Assembly (NCBI GenBank): GCA_041736895.1
Contig: JBGSSS010000088.1
Span: 1-64,000 of the forward strand
Direction of reading: 5' to 3'
DNA: 64,000 nt
DNA from: JANRLT01 sp041736895
GTDB taxonomy: Bacteria; Planctomycetota; Planctomycetia; Pirellulales; JALHPA01
The first letter of the stretch is position 1; the number at the start of each line of letters is the position of its first letter. The notes under the pieces are model-generated. The model had not been told where the DNA came from. It saw only the letters and a list, made by a program, of their open reading frames with translations, and did not search any database. This document shows positions 1-8,483 of this stretch, piece by piece. The position numbers and the translations under genes are program-made.

Positions 1-483
1 TTCGCCCGGATGCGGCGTCAGGATGCGCGGCCCGCCAGGTTGATCGAGGACCTTGGGCTGGCGCGCGAGCGAATTCAGCGCGTCGGCATCAAGGACCATC
101 GGCTGTGGCAGACGGCGATAGAGGTCAGCGACCAAATGATCGGTGTCAGCCGATTGTCCCAGGCCGGGGCCAATCGCAACGACCGTCGCTTTTTCGGTCA
201 GCAAACCAAACGCGGCCTCGTTGGGGCTGTTGCGTTCGATGCGAATCTGACCGAGATCATTTTCACCGAGGCCGAGCGTCATCATCGACGGTTCGTAGCC
301 AGAGACGATTGCTTGAATGCTCTCTGGCACCGCCACGGTCACCAAGCCAGCGCCGCTGCGCAGGCAAGCGATCCCCGACAGCGAAATACTCCCGGCCATT
401 CCGCGCGAGCCGCCGATGAGCAAGATGCGGCCGTAATCGGCTTTGTGAGAGTCAACACGACGCGGGGGAAGAGTAGGAAGCAT
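1..483 (-). CDS. nnrD: ADP/ATP-dependent (S)-NAD(P)H-hydrate dehydratase (partial, cut by window edge)
   Basis: Enzyme of NAD(P)HX repair: dehydrates the S-epimer of damaged hydrated NAD(P)H using a nucleotide. Only the N-terminal 161 codons are in the window; the gene runs off the left edge. The reading frame begins MLPTLPPRRVDSHKADYGR and contains the glycine-rich LIGGSRGMAGS segment, the SGAGLVTVAVPES strand and, near the edge, VLDADALNSLA followed by ILTPHPGE. These are signature stretches of the ribokinase-like YjeF C-terminal domain. No N-terminal epimerase domain is present, so this is the stand-alone dehydratase form. The ATG at 483 is chosen because homologues start close to the conserved DSHKxxxGR; an in-frame TAG lies 57 bases further upstream. 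It lies downstream of larB on the same strand. Function is assigned from motifs and is fairly sure. Confidence 0.85.
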   Translation of the reverse strand, partial: MLPTLPPRRVDSHKADYGRILLIGGSRGMAGSISLSGIACLRSGAGLVTVAVPESIQAIVSGYEPSMMTLGLGENDLGQIRIERNSPNEAAFGLLTEKATVVAIGPGLGQSADTDHLVADLYRRLPQPMVLDADALNSLARQPKVLDQPGGPRILTPHPGE

Positions 484-580
484 GTGGGAGAGAAGGGATT
501 CGGGATTGGAGATTCGGGTCAAGTGAGAATGCAGATTCTACCGCTGATGTACCCAGGGCTTGCCGCTTAGCAATTCTATT

Positions 581-1345
581 TTATTTCAACGCCGCGCGTT
601 GTGCGATGAGTCCCGCAAGATAGCCGCCTTTGAATCCGGCGTCGATGTTCACGACCGTCACATTGGCCACGCAGCTATTAAGCATCGTGAGCAAGGCCGT
701 GAGGCCGCCAAAGTTCACGCCGTAGCCGACACTCGTCGGCACGCCAATCACGGGGCAAGCGACGTACCCGCCGACCACACTGGGCAGCGCGCCTTCCATG
801 CCGGCAACGACGACCACGGCGTCGCTCGGCTGAATCGCGGGCAGGTGCGCGAGCAACCGCTGCGGGCCGGCGACGCCGACATCGCTGAAAAGCTGCGTCC
901 GGCAACCCATCCAATCGGCCGTCTCGCGGGCTTCTTCGGCGACGGGCAAATCGGTCGTGCCCGCGGTGAGAATCGTGACGAGGCCGCGCTTCGGGCGCTC
1001 CGTAGCATTGGCTGGCAAGATTCGAATCGTGCGCGCGGCCGAATTGTGGCGTAGGTTCGCGTGCTTGGCGTTCAGCGCCGCGACGTGTTCTTCGGTCACG
1101 CGCGTGATAAAGACTTCGTGGCCCGCTTCGAGCATCCGCGCCGCGATGTCGAGCAATTGGGCCGAGGTTTTACTCGCTCCGAAGATAACTTCCGGGTAGC
1201 CGCAGCGGCGAGCGCGGTCCAAATCGAGTTCCGTGTGGCCGAGGCGCGCTGTCTGTTCGGCGGTGAGCAGCGTCAGCAACTCGGCCAGCGGTAACCCGCC
1301 GTTTTGGAACTGGGTAATCAGCGTTTCGAGCGTCGTTCGGTCCAT
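581..1345 (-). CDS. larB: LarB, pyridinium-3,5-biscarboxylic acid mononucleotide synthase
   Basis: LarB carboxylates nicotinic acid adenine dinucleotide in the first step of nickel-pincer-nucleotide cofactor synthesis. The protein has the LarB N-terminal segment (YPEVIFGASKTSAQ, about residues 45-60) and a C-terminal PurE-like AIR-carboxylase domain with TAGTTDLPVAEEA, DVGVAGPQRLL, VVAGMEGALPSVVGG and GVPTSVGYGVNFGG. Length, about 254 residues, matches the family. The reading frame is open upstream to 1390, but the ATG at 1345 (MDRTTLETL) is preferred; an ATG at 1354 is the alternative. larC and larE are not adjacent, and the left neighbour nnrD follows on the same strand after about 100 bases. 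Assignment is confident; the exact start is not. Confidence 0.9.
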   Translation of the reverse strand: MDRTTLETLITQFQNGGLPLAELLTLLTAEQTARLGHTELDLDRARRCGYPEVIFGASKTSAQLLDIAARMLEAGHEVFITRVTEEHVAALNAKHANLRHNSAARTIRILPANATERPKRGLVTILTAGTTDLPVAEEARETADWMGCRTQLFSDVGVAGPQRLLAHLPAIQPSDAVVVVAGMEGALPSVVGGYVACPVIGVPTSVGYGVNFGGLTALLTMLNSCVANVTVVNIDAGFKGGYLAGLIAQRAALK

Positions 1346-1536
1346 ACTTCGCATCGTAAACCAGAGCCGCAGGGAAAAATAGCGTGGCAAGACGATTGCG
1401 GCTCTTCTTTGAGCAGATTACAAGTAGAGCGAAGCAACGTGTTTTAATCGCTCTCCTTCGGATCGCTAAACAGTCTTGCATATTCCTTCTGCAGCCTGTC
1501 CTCCTGCCTCCCTGTCCTCCTGAATCCTTTCCCCCC

Positions 1537-2649
1537 ATGTCCGATCGTTTTGCTGCTCGCCGTGACGCTCTTCGCAAAGCATTGAAAAAGCTAAAGTTGC
1601 CCGGCTTAATCGTCCAGAAAGAGCCAAATGTTACTTACCTGACCGGCTTTACGGGCGAGGACAGTGTTCTGTTGCTGCTCGCCGATCGCGAGATTCTGGT
1701 CACGGATTCGCGGTTTGTCACGCAGTTGGCGGACGAATGTCCTGGGCTTGATCTGCACGTCCGCAAGACCTCGAAATCGGTCGAGACAATGGACAAGGCC
1801 ATCGCCGAAGTCCTGGAAAAGTCCAAACTCCCAACGATCGGGATCGAAGCCGACACGATGACCGTGGGGCTGCGTGAACGGATCAGCGAGAATGCCAAAA
1901 CGCTGCAGTTTAGCTCGACGCGCGGACTCGTCGAAGAACTCAGGTCCATCAAGGACAAACAAGAGATCGCCGAGATCGAGCGGGCGGTCCGATTGGCCGA
2001 GCAGTCGTTCGAGCAAATTCGCAAATCGCTGCATCCTGATTTGACCGAAGTCCAAGTAGCTCATCAACTTGAGTCGGCAATCCGGAGCTTTGGCGGCAAA
2101 GGGCAAAGCTTCGAGCCGATCGTCGCTGCCGGAGCCCGCGCCGCTTTGCCGCATGGACGCGCCAGTCACGGAAAAATCGGGGCAGCTGGCCTGCTCCTGA
2201 TTGATTGGGGGGCGGTTGCTGAACGATACGTAAGTGACTTGACGCGTGTTTTAGTCACCGGTAAAATTTCGCCCAAAGTCGAACGCATATACCAAGTTGT
2301 GTTCAATGCCAATGCCGCGGGAATCGCCGCGATCAAACCCGGTGCGGTCTGTGGCGACGTTGATGCCGCCGCTCGCAAGGTCATCGAGGATGCTGGCTTT
2401 AGCAAGTATTTTGGACACGGACTTGGGCACGGCATCGGCATGGAAGTCCATGAGCAGCCCCGTTTTTCCGTCGGATCCAAGCAAATCCTACGACCTGGGA
2501 TGATTGTGACTGTAGAACCGGGCATTTATCTGCCGGGAATCGGGGGAGTTCGGCTCGAGGACGACGTGCTTGTGACCAAGACCGGACACCGCGTGTTGAG
2601 TACCTTGGGCAAGACTTTGGACGACGCAAGGCAAGCTTGGGCTGCGTGA
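1537..2649 (+). CDS. Xaa-Pro aminopeptidase / prolidase (M24 family)
   Basis: Cytoplasmic metallopeptidase that cleaves X-Pro bonds. At 370 residues it has the two-domain pita-bread layout: an N-terminal creatinase-type domain (LIVQKEPNVTYLTGFTGED, about residues 28-46) and a C-terminal catalytic domain. The five expected metal ligands are visible in order: the first Asp in LLLIDWGA, the second in VSDLTRVL, His in GHGLGHGIGMEVHE, Glu in VTVEPGIYLPG and Glu in VRLEDDVLV. The frame is open upstream to 1384, but that extension is pyrimidine-rich low-complexity sequence; the ATG at 1537 (MSDRFAARRDALR) gives the usual family length. It lies directly upstream of accB on the same strand, as is common in bacteria with pepP/efp/accB neighbourhoods. 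Whether it prefers dipeptides or longer peptides cannot be told from sequence. Confidence 0.88.
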   Translation: MSDRFAARRDALRKALKKLKLPGLIVQKEPNVTYLTGFTGEDSVLLLLADREILVTDSRFVTQLADECPGLDLHVRKTSKSVETMDKAIAEVLEKSKLPTIGIEADTMTVGLRERISENAKTLQFSSTRGLVEELRSIKDKQEIAEIERAVRLAEQSFEQIRKSLHPDLTEVQVAHQLESAIRSFGGKGQSFEPIVAAGARAALPHGRASHGKIGAAGLLLIDWGAVAERYVSDLTRVLVTGKISPKVERIYQVVFNANAAGIAAIKPGAVCGDVDAAARKVIEDAGFSKYFGHGLGHGIGMEVHEQPRFSVGSKQILRPGMIVTVEPGIYLPGIGGVRLEDDVLVTKTGHRVLSTLGKTLDDARQAWAA

Positions 2650-2661
2650 TCCAGCATGTAG

Positions 2662-2727
2662 CCAAGGTCGCGAGACCTTGGACGAATCACGCATCACCCC
2701 TGAAAATCCAAGGACTTACGTCCTTGG
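2662..2727. repeat. Two CCAAGG...CCTTGG hairpins upstream of accB
   Basis: Two perfect palindromes stand side by side: CCAAGGTCGCGAGACCTTGG at 2662-2681 and CCAAGGACTTACGTCCTTGG at 2708-2727. They belong to the same hairpin type seen at 21737, 57933 and 60976. The second ends about 53 bases before the accB start and could be part of its leader, or simply a dispersed element. Confidence 0.75.
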
Positions 2728-2780
2728 CTACAAATACGACATTCATTTCGCATAAATACAGCAACTCTCGGAGTTTACGC

Positions 2781-3278
2781 ATGTCCAACGGCGGTTCCCC
2801 ACCCAATGACATTTTCGACGTCAAACGGGTTCGTCGGCTGGTCGAATTGATGAAAGAACATGACCTGAGTGAGCTCGACTTGAAAGACGGCGAGCAACGG
2901 GTTCGCCTGCGTCGCGGCGCAGAGCCAATGGTCAGTTATCCGATGAGCTATGCTCCCGCCCCAACGGCAGCCGCAGCTACGCCAAGTGCCGCCCCAAGCA
3001 GCGGCGGAACGCCGGCTGCTCCCGCAGTTGAGAGCGGCGTCGTCATCAAGAGCCCGATGGTCGGGACGTTTTACCTTTCGGCGAATCCCGAGTCGCCGCC
3101 ATTCGTCAAAGTCGGCGACCATGTCGGTCCCGAGACGACAGTTTGTATTGTCGAAGCGATGAAGGTCTTCAACCAGATCCCGGCCGATATGAGCGGCCAA
3201 ATCACGGCGGTTCTCGCGGAGAACGGCCAACCAGTGGAATTTGGCCAACCGCTGTTCCGGGTGAGCCCAAGCAAGTAG
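2781..3278 (+). CDS. accB: Acetyl-CoA carboxylase biotin carboxyl carrier protein
   Basis: Carries biotin for acetyl-CoA carboxylase, the first committed step of fatty acid synthesis. The protein has 165 residues. The N-terminal about 50 residues (IFDVKRVRRLVELMKEHDLSELDL) are the usual AccB helical part. A flexible Ala/Pro linker follows (about 58-84), then a C-terminal biotinyl-lipoyl domain with SPMVGTFY and the biotin attachment site EAMKV, Lys128. The ATG at 2781 is preceded by GGAG at 2770-2773 with 7-base spacing, which decides the start; the open frame extends upstream into repeat DNA. accC follows after 266 bases containing tandem repeats and a terminator-like hairpin, so the usual tight accBC coupling looks loosened. 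The last codons (VSPSK-stop) lie inside a 19-bp tandem repeat. Confidence 0.95.
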   Translation: MSNGGSPPNDIFDVKRVRRLVELMKEHDLSELDLKDGEQRVRLRRGAEPMVSYPMSYAPAPTAAAATPSAAPSSGGTPAAPAVESGVVIKSPMVGTFYLSANPESPPFVKVGDHVGPETTVCIVEAMKVFNQIPADMSGQITAVLAENGQPVEFGQPLFRVSPSK

Positions 3279-3336
3279 TGTGAGCCCAAGCAAGTAGTGT
3301 GAGCCCAAGTAAGTAGTGTTAGCCCAAGCAAGTAAG
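3261..3336. repeat. Four-copy 19-bp tandem repeat spanning the accB stop codon
   Basis: Unit GTGAGCCCAAGCAAGTAGT is present twice exactly (3261-3298), then with one change (3299-3317) and a few changes (3318-3336). The first copy encodes the last residues and stop of accB, so the following copies are duplicated gene end. Confidence 0.92.
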
Positions 3337-3348
3337 TCGGTGGAGTTC

Positions 3349-3476
3349 AAGGTTGTAAGTTGTAGGTTATAAGTTATAGGTATGGCGCATCTACCTTGGG
3401 ACACATGTCGAAGCCAAGCTGGTGTGCCGCTCGTATTTCTACCTACAACCTACAACTTATAACCTACGACCTTGAT
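3349..3476. repeat. Imperfect inverted repeat of ACCTACAACCTACAACTTATAACC type
   Basis: The left arm (about 3349-3380, GGTTGTAAGTTGTAGGTTAT...) and right arm (about 3440-3476, ACCTACAACCTACAACTTAT...) are loosely complementary. A related stretch lies just upstream of pgi at about 56356-56383. Confidence 0.7.
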
Positions 3477-3481
3477 CAACC

Positions 3482-3510
3482 CGCCGGGCCAACCCGGCGA
3501 TTTTTATTTA
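3482..3510 (+). terminator. Rho-independent terminator between accB and accC
   Basis: Perfect 7-bp GC stem CGCCGGG / CCCGGCG with loop CCAA, followed by ATTTTTATTTA. It sits about 35 bases before the accC start, so it may end accB transcription or attenuate read-through into accC. Confidence 0.75.
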
Positions 3511-3544
3511 GCCAATAACGCACGCCACCTTTAGCACCACAATT

Positions 3545-4891
3545 ATGTTCAAGCGGATCTTAGTAGCGAATCGCGGGGAGATTGCCTTGCGGGTGATTCG
3601 TGCCTGTCGCGAGTTAGGGATCGAAACCGTCGCCATTTACAGCGAAGCTGATCGCGGCGCACATTATCTCAGCTTGGCGGACGAAGCCTACTGCATCGGC
3701 GGACCCAAGGCGCTCGACTCGTACCTAAAGATCGATCGCGTCATCAGCGCCGCGGAAATTGGGAATGTCCAGGCGATCCATCCGGGCTTTGGCTTCTTGA
3801 GCGAGAACGCGCATTTCAACGAAGTCTGCCGCGATTGTCAGATCACGTTCATCGGGCCGACGCCCGAAGCGATGGCCAAACTCGGCGACAAAAACTCGGC
3901 GCGGAAGCTGGCGATGGAGGCCAATGTGCCGGTCGTCCCGGGCAGCGACGGACTTATCACCGATGAAGCGCAGGCGATCAAAACGGCGCGCGAGATCGGG
4001 TTTCCGGTCCTCATCAAAGCAACCGCCGGCGGCGGCGGGCGCGGGATGCGCGTCGCGAGCAACGATCTGACCCTCAAAAGTGCGATCCAACAAGCGAGCG
4101 CCGAAGCCCAAGCCGCGTTCGGCAATCCGGGCATTTACCTCGAACGGTACGTCGAGAAGCCGCGGCACGTCGAGGTGCAGATCATCGGCGATCAGCACGG
4201 CAACGTCTGCCACTTGTGGGAACGTGACTGCTCGACGCAGCGGCGGCATCAAAAACTGATCGAAGAAAGTCCCTCGTCGCGGCTGCCCGAAAAGACTCGC
4301 AACGCGATGTGCGAGGCGGCAGTTCGCTTAGCGAAAACCGCCGGCTACACCAACGCCGGAACGGTCGAGTTCATCGTCGATCAACAAGAGAATTTTTACT
4401 TCATCGAAGTCAATGCCCGCATTCAGGTCGAGCATCCGGTCTCGGAAATGATCACCGGCATCGACCTGATCAAGAATCAGATCCTGGTCGCGGCGGGCGA
4501 GAAACTGCCGTTCAAGCAAGCCGACATCAAGCAAACCGGGGCCGCGATCGAATGCCGCATCAATGCCGAAGATCCGGCCAAGGGCTTCCAGCCTTCGCCT
4601 GGCAAGATCACCCAATTGATTCCGCCCGGCGGGCTCGGCGTGCGCTGGGATTCGCATGCCTATGCCGGGTACACAGTCAGCCCATACTACGATTCGATGA
4701 TCGGCAAGCTCATCGTTCACAAGCCGACGCGCAAGGAAGCGATTCAAACGATGATCCGCGCCCTACGCGAAATCAAAATCGAGGGCATTGCCACGACGAT
4801 TCCGCTGCACTTGGAAATCCTGCAAAACTCGGCATTCGCCGACGGCACGATCGATACCAAGTTCGTCGAACGCGAACTGCTGAAGAGTTAA
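3545..4891 (+). CDS. accC: Acetyl-CoA carboxylase, biotin carboxylase subunit
   Basis: ATP-dependent carboxylation of the biotin on AccB. The protein has 448 residues, the normal bacterial length. It has an N-terminal domain starting MFKRILVANRGEIALRVIRA, an ATP-grasp domain with the glycine-rich loop TAGGGGRGMR (near residues 160-170), PRHVEVQIIGD and the ERDCSTQRRHQKLIEE stretch, then the catalytic EVNARIQVEHPVSE segment and the C-terminal domain with ECRINAEDPAKGFQPSPG. All expected motifs are intact, with conservative changes only. It lies downstream of accB on the same strand, with a terminator-like hairpin between. PPi-PFK follows 95 bases later. Confidence 0.96.
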   Translation: MFKRILVANRGEIALRVIRACRELGIETVAIYSEADRGAHYLSLADEAYCIGGPKALDSYLKIDRVISAAEIGNVQAIHPGFGFLSENAHFNEVCRDCQITFIGPTPEAMAKLGDKNSARKLAMEANVPVVPGSDGLITDEAQAIKTAREIGFPVLIKATAGGGGRGMRVASNDLTLKSAIQQASAEAQAAFGNPGIYLERYVEKPRHVEVQIIGDQHGNVCHLWERDCSTQRRHQKLIEESPSSRLPEKTRNAMCEAAVRLAKTAGYTNAGTVEFIVDQQENFYFIEVNARIQVEHPVSEMITGIDLIKNQILVAAGEKLPFKQADIKQTGAAIECRINAEDPAKGFQPSPGKITQLIPPGGLGVRWDSHAYAGYTVSPYYDSMIGKLIVHKPTRKEAIQTMIRALREIKIEGIATTIPLHLEILQNSAFADGTIDTKFVERELLKS

Positions 4892-4986
4892 ACAAAATGC
4901 CGGCCCTGGGGGGCACGGCTTCGCATTGGCTTATCGCTTAGCCTGGCCCCCAGGCCAGTACACTTTTACACGAATCGAAACGAATC

Positions 4987-6303
4987 ATGAACGAAATTTC
5001 CACCCTCAAACGTCCGCCCAAAGTGCAAATGGGCTTCCGCCGCGCGGCGATCTTGTTCGCCGGCGGTCCGGCACCCGCGGCCAACGCCGTCATCTCGGCC
5101 GCGGCGACGTCGTTCTTGCGCAACGACATCGAATGTCTCGGCATCTTGCATGGTTACTCGAGTCTGATCGACTTCAAACCCGAGAAGCCGCTGACCGAAG
5201 GCAAGGATTACCTGAAGCTCGATCACAAGATGCTGCGCCGCACGCGCAACTCGCAAGGCATCATGATCGGGACGGCGCGGAGCAATCCAGGCAAGAACGT
5301 TTCCAACCCCAGCCATCTGACCGATCCCGAGCGCTCGAAGCCGTTGAAGAATGTCTACGAAGGGCTCGTCTCGCTGGGCGTCGATTGCCTGATCAGTATC
5401 GGCGGCGACGACACGCTCAAGACGGCCAACAAATTCAAGATGTACCAGGACACGCTGCCCAAGGAAGCCAAGCGCATCCCGGTCGTCCATCTGCCGAAGA
5501 CGATCGACAACGATTACACGGGCATCGATTTTACGTTTGGCTATTTCACGGCGGTACATACGCTCGGGACCGAGATTCGGAACCTGCTGCATGATTCGGA
5601 AGCGGGCCGCGCGTATTTCTTGACCGAGGTGATGGGCCGCAGCGCCGGCTGGCTCGGGTACGGCGCCGCGATCGCCGGCGAAGCGTCGCTCGTGATCAGC
5701 GTCGAAGACATCCACGGCAAGTATCGCCAGACCGAGGAAGTCACCGGCAAGGACGGCAAAGTCACCTCGCGTCCGATCATGAACGTCGACGAAGTCGTCA
5801 AGCGAATCGTCAAGACCATGCGGCTCCGCGAAGAATCCGAAGGCAAGCAATACGGCGTCATCGTCATGGCCGAAGGGCTCGCCGAACTCCTGCCGATGTC
5901 GTACCTCGAAGGGATCGGCCGCGACGATCACGGGCATATTTCAATCGCTGAAATCAATCTCGGCAAGATGTTTTCGAAGCTCGTCGCCGACGAATACAAA
6001 AAGCAAACCGGCAAATCGCGCAAGGTCAACGGCTTGCAACTCGGGTACGAAGTCCGTTGTGCCCAGCCGCACGCGTTCGACGTCATGCTCGGCAGCCAGT
6101 TGGGCGTCGGCGCGTATCGCGCTTTAGTCGAGCAACGACTCAACGGAGTGATGGTGAGTGTCACCGGCCAGTTGGACCTGAACTACGTCCCGTTCGAGCA
6201 ACTGATCAACCAAGAATCGCTGGTCACCGTGGTCCGCTACATTTCGCCGACAAGCGACTTTTACAAGCTCGCGCGGTTTTTGGAAGCGGATGTGGGGGAT
6301 TGA
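4987..6303 (+). CDS. pfp: PPi-dependent 6-phosphofructokinase
   Basis: Reversibly phosphorylates fructose 6-phosphate with pyrophosphate. The protein has 438 residues. Motifs seen: FAGGPAPAANAVI (about 24-36), GIMIGTAR, SIGGDDT (about 137-143) and HLPKTIDNDY (about 168-177). The second Asp in GGDD and the Lys of PKTIDND are the features that separate PPi-type from ATP-type enzymes, which have GGDGS and a Gly. VMGRSAGWLGYGAAIAG is the usual substrate-binding segment. The N-terminal extension and length fit the long-type PPi enzymes common in planctomycetes. It stands between accC and a peptide transporter, all on the plus strand; co-transcription with accC is possible across the 95-base gap. 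Confidence 0.9.
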   Translation: MNEISTLKRPPKVQMGFRRAAILFAGGPAPAANAVISAAATSFLRNDIECLGILHGYSSLIDFKPEKPLTEGKDYLKLDHKMLRRTRNSQGIMIGTARSNPGKNVSNPSHLTDPERSKPLKNVYEGLVSLGVDCLISIGGDDTLKTANKFKMYQDTLPKEAKRIPVVHLPKTIDNDYTGIDFTFGYFTAVHTLGTEIRNLLHDSEAGRAYFLTEVMGRSAGWLGYGAAIAGEASLVISVEDIHGKYRQTEEVTGKDGKVTSRPIMNVDEVVKRIVKTMRLREESEGKQYGVIVMAEGLAELLPMSYLEGIGRDDHGHISIAEINLGKMFSKLVADEYKKQTGKSRKVNGLQLGYEVRCAQPHAFDVMLGSQLGVGAYRALVEQRLNGVMVSVTGQLDLNYVPFEQLINQESLVTVVRYISPTSDFYKLARFLEADVGD

Positions 6304-6325
6304 GCGGACTCCTGGAAAGTCTCCA

Positions 6326-6351
6326 CCGTTTAGCGGCGACTCGAAGAGGAG
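6326..6351. repeat. 26-bp repeat, copy 1 (second copy at 59046-59071)
   Basis: A 26-base string beginning CCGTTTAGCGGCGACTCGAA and ending GAGGAG occurs identically here and at 59046-59071, in both cases in intergenic DNA. No function is visible. Confidence 0.9.
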
Positions 6352-6578
6352 TGCTCAGGGAATCTGTTTCGAATCATCTTACGCCGCTTGTTGGTCATCT
6401 TCTGGCTAACTTGCGGCGTTTTTCATTTTGCTGGAAAACTCAAGTCTAGCTTTAGGGTAGTCGACATTGATGCCGGGATGTTTGTCTTATTCGAAGACAA
6501 ACACTTTTGCGGCCCGTGCAAAATGGCGATACACTGCTTAAATTCGAAGTTCGAAACACCAGCGGAAATTAATCACCC

Positions 6579-8372
6579 ATGGCCAAGAGCAATCCCTACG
6601 AATCTCCGAAAACTAATGCCGCTGCCGCCGAAAATCCGGAACGCCATCCGCCCGGTCTGGCGATCTTGTTCATGACCGAGATGTGGGAGCGATTCAGCTT
6701 CTATCTCATGCTCGGCATCTTGCCGCTGTATTTAGCCGACTCGCAAAAGGGGGGCATGGGCTGGACCGATGCCGATGCGGCGATCGTCCTTGGCACCTAC
6801 GCCGCGATGGTGTATTTCACCCCGTTTATTGGAGGGCTCTTGGCCGACCGCTTGCTGGGATATCGCCGCACGATCTTGATTGGCGGAATCCTGATGATGG
6901 CGGGCCATTTGGTGCTCGCTTGGCCGACCGAGATTGGACTTTATCTGGGCTTGCTGCTGTTGGTGCTAGGGAACGGCGCGTTCAAAAGCAATATCTCGAC
7001 CTTGTTGGGCAACCTTTATCCCAAAGACAGCAAACTCAAGGATGCCGGGTATAGCATCTTTTACATGGGCATCAATCTGGGCGCTTTTAGCTGCAATCTG
7101 ATCGCCGCGGTCGTGCGAAATTACTTTGACGATCATCCTTGGCAGATCACCGCCAATTGGAAACTCGAAGGCTGGCACGCCGCGTTTGGAACAGCGGCAA
7201 TTGGGATGTTGATCGGGTTGATCACGTTTGCGTGTTTCTATCGCCGCTTTGAAAAGGCCGACAATGCGGCGCAGCTATCAGCCGTCAAACAGGATCTCAC
7301 GCCGCTCTGGCTCGAATGCTTGATACCCGCTGCGTTGCTCGCCGTGTTGTCGTGGTTTGCTGCGGGGCAAGGTTGGCTGCCGTTGAGTAGTATCAATGCG
7401 GCGTTTATCGGGGCGTGCCTGCCGGTGGTCGTGTTCTATGTGCGCATCTGGAGCAAACTCCAAGTTCCCGCCGAACGCGACAAAGTCGGCGCGCTCTTGG
7501 TCTTGTTCCTAGTCGTGATTATTTTTTGGGCCGTGTTCCACCTGAACACCACGGCACTCACGGTCTGGACGCGCGACAACACGGACCGCGTGCCGGGTCC
7601 GTTGGTCCAGAAGCTCATCTCCGCCGTGCCGGAGTTTGCGGAAAATGCTCCGCCGGAGTATTTCAAAAACGCCTCGCCCACGACGCCGCGGCCGCAGCTT
7701 GCGACCTTCCAGGTCATCTCGCCCGCGGAATACGAGCAAAAAGAAAAAGCCCGCGAACTCAAAGTCAGCACCGGCGAAAAGGTCTTCGTCACCCAGAAAA
7801 TGCTGGATGAAATCCAAGCCAAGGCCGATGCCGCGACGCCGCAACTCCCGCAGGGCGAGCATCTCCAGATCGTCAACCCCGAGCTGTTCCAGTCGATCAA
7901 CCCCGGCTTTGTGGTGCTGTTTACGCCGCTAGTCGTCGGGTTCTTTCACTTCCTCCGCGCGCGCGGTTGGGAACCCTCCACGCCGGCCAAAATCGGGCTC
8001 GGCTTGCTCATCACGGGGGGCGCTCCATTAATCATGTGGGCCGCCACGCAAAGCACCAGCGATGGCCAAGTCAAAGGCTCGGTGGGCTGGCTCGTTGGCA
8101 CTTATGCCGCGGCAACGCTCGGCGAACTCTGTCTCTCGCCGATGGGTTTGTCATTCGTCAACAAACTCTCGCCGGCGCAGATTCGCGCGTTCATGATGGG
8201 GGGCTGGTTTCTCTCGACCGCTGTTGGCAACAAGCTCTCGGGGATTTTCGGCGAACTTTATCAAAAAGTCGATCACTCGATCTTTTGGCTCGTGCTTTGC
8301 GGTTCATGCGTCTTCTTTGCTGGCATCATGTTCGCCCTGCTGCCATGGTTCAAACGCGCGATTCGCGAGTAG
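6579..8372 (+). CDS. POT/PTR2 family proton-dependent oligopeptide transporter
   Basis: Inner-membrane symporter of the major facilitator superfamily that takes up di- and tripeptides with protons. The protein has 597 residues. The N-terminus MAKSNPYESPK carries the planctomycete-type NPYxxP motif before the first helix. The family signature ExxERFxxY appears as EMWERFSFY (about residues 34-42) and the second signature as FYMGINLGAF (about 160-170). Many hydrophobic segments follow; a long polar insertion (about 330-430) separates the two halves, as in other bacterial POT proteins. The ATG at 6579 is the first Met and is supported by the NPY motif. The 275 bases upstream hold only one 26-bp repeat and no gene. 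Confidence 0.9.
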   Translation: MAKSNPYESPKTNAAAAENPERHPPGLAILFMTEMWERFSFYLMLGILPLYLADSQKGGMGWTDADAAIVLGTYAAMVYFTPFIGGLLADRLLGYRRTILIGGILMMAGHLVLAWPTEIGLYLGLLLLVLGNGAFKSNISTLLGNLYPKDSKLKDAGYSIFYMGINLGAFSCNLIAAVVRNYFDDHPWQITANWKLEGWHAAFGTAAIGMLIGLITFACFYRRFEKADNAAQLSAVKQDLTPLWLECLIPAALLAVLSWFAAGQGWLPLSSINAAFIGACLPVVVFYVRIWSKLQVPAERDKVGALLVLFLVVIIFWAVFHLNTTALTVWTRDNTDRVPGPLVQKLISAVPEFAENAPPEYFKNASPTTPRPQLATFQVISPAEYEQKEKARELKVSTGEKVFVTQKMLDEIQAKADAATPQLPQGEHLQIVNPELFQSINPGFVVLFTPLVVGFFHFLRARGWEPSTPAKIGLGLLITGGAPLIMWAATQSTSDGQVKGSVGWLVGTYAAATLGELCLSPMGLSFVNKLSPAQIRAFMMGGWFLSTAVGNKLSGIFGELYQKVDHSIFWLVLCGSCVFFAGIMFALLPWFKRAIRE

Positions 8373-8483
8373 TGATTTTGTAGGCGCGTAGCGTTAGCGA
8401 GGGCGACAAAAAATGACCATCCTGTATTCGATTGCTCTGCAGATTAAAATCCGAGCTTCGTTCTTTCCACACGAGTGCAAGCG

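Noticed and set aside
10..570. Plus-strand open frame of 186 codons at the left edge
   Set aside because: Antisense to the nnrD-type reading frame on the minus strand, which has clear family motifs; the plus frame has shadow composition.
6388..6675. Open frame of 95 codons overlapping the start of the POT gene
   Set aside because: Overlaps the transporter in another frame, no recognised similarity, poor start context.
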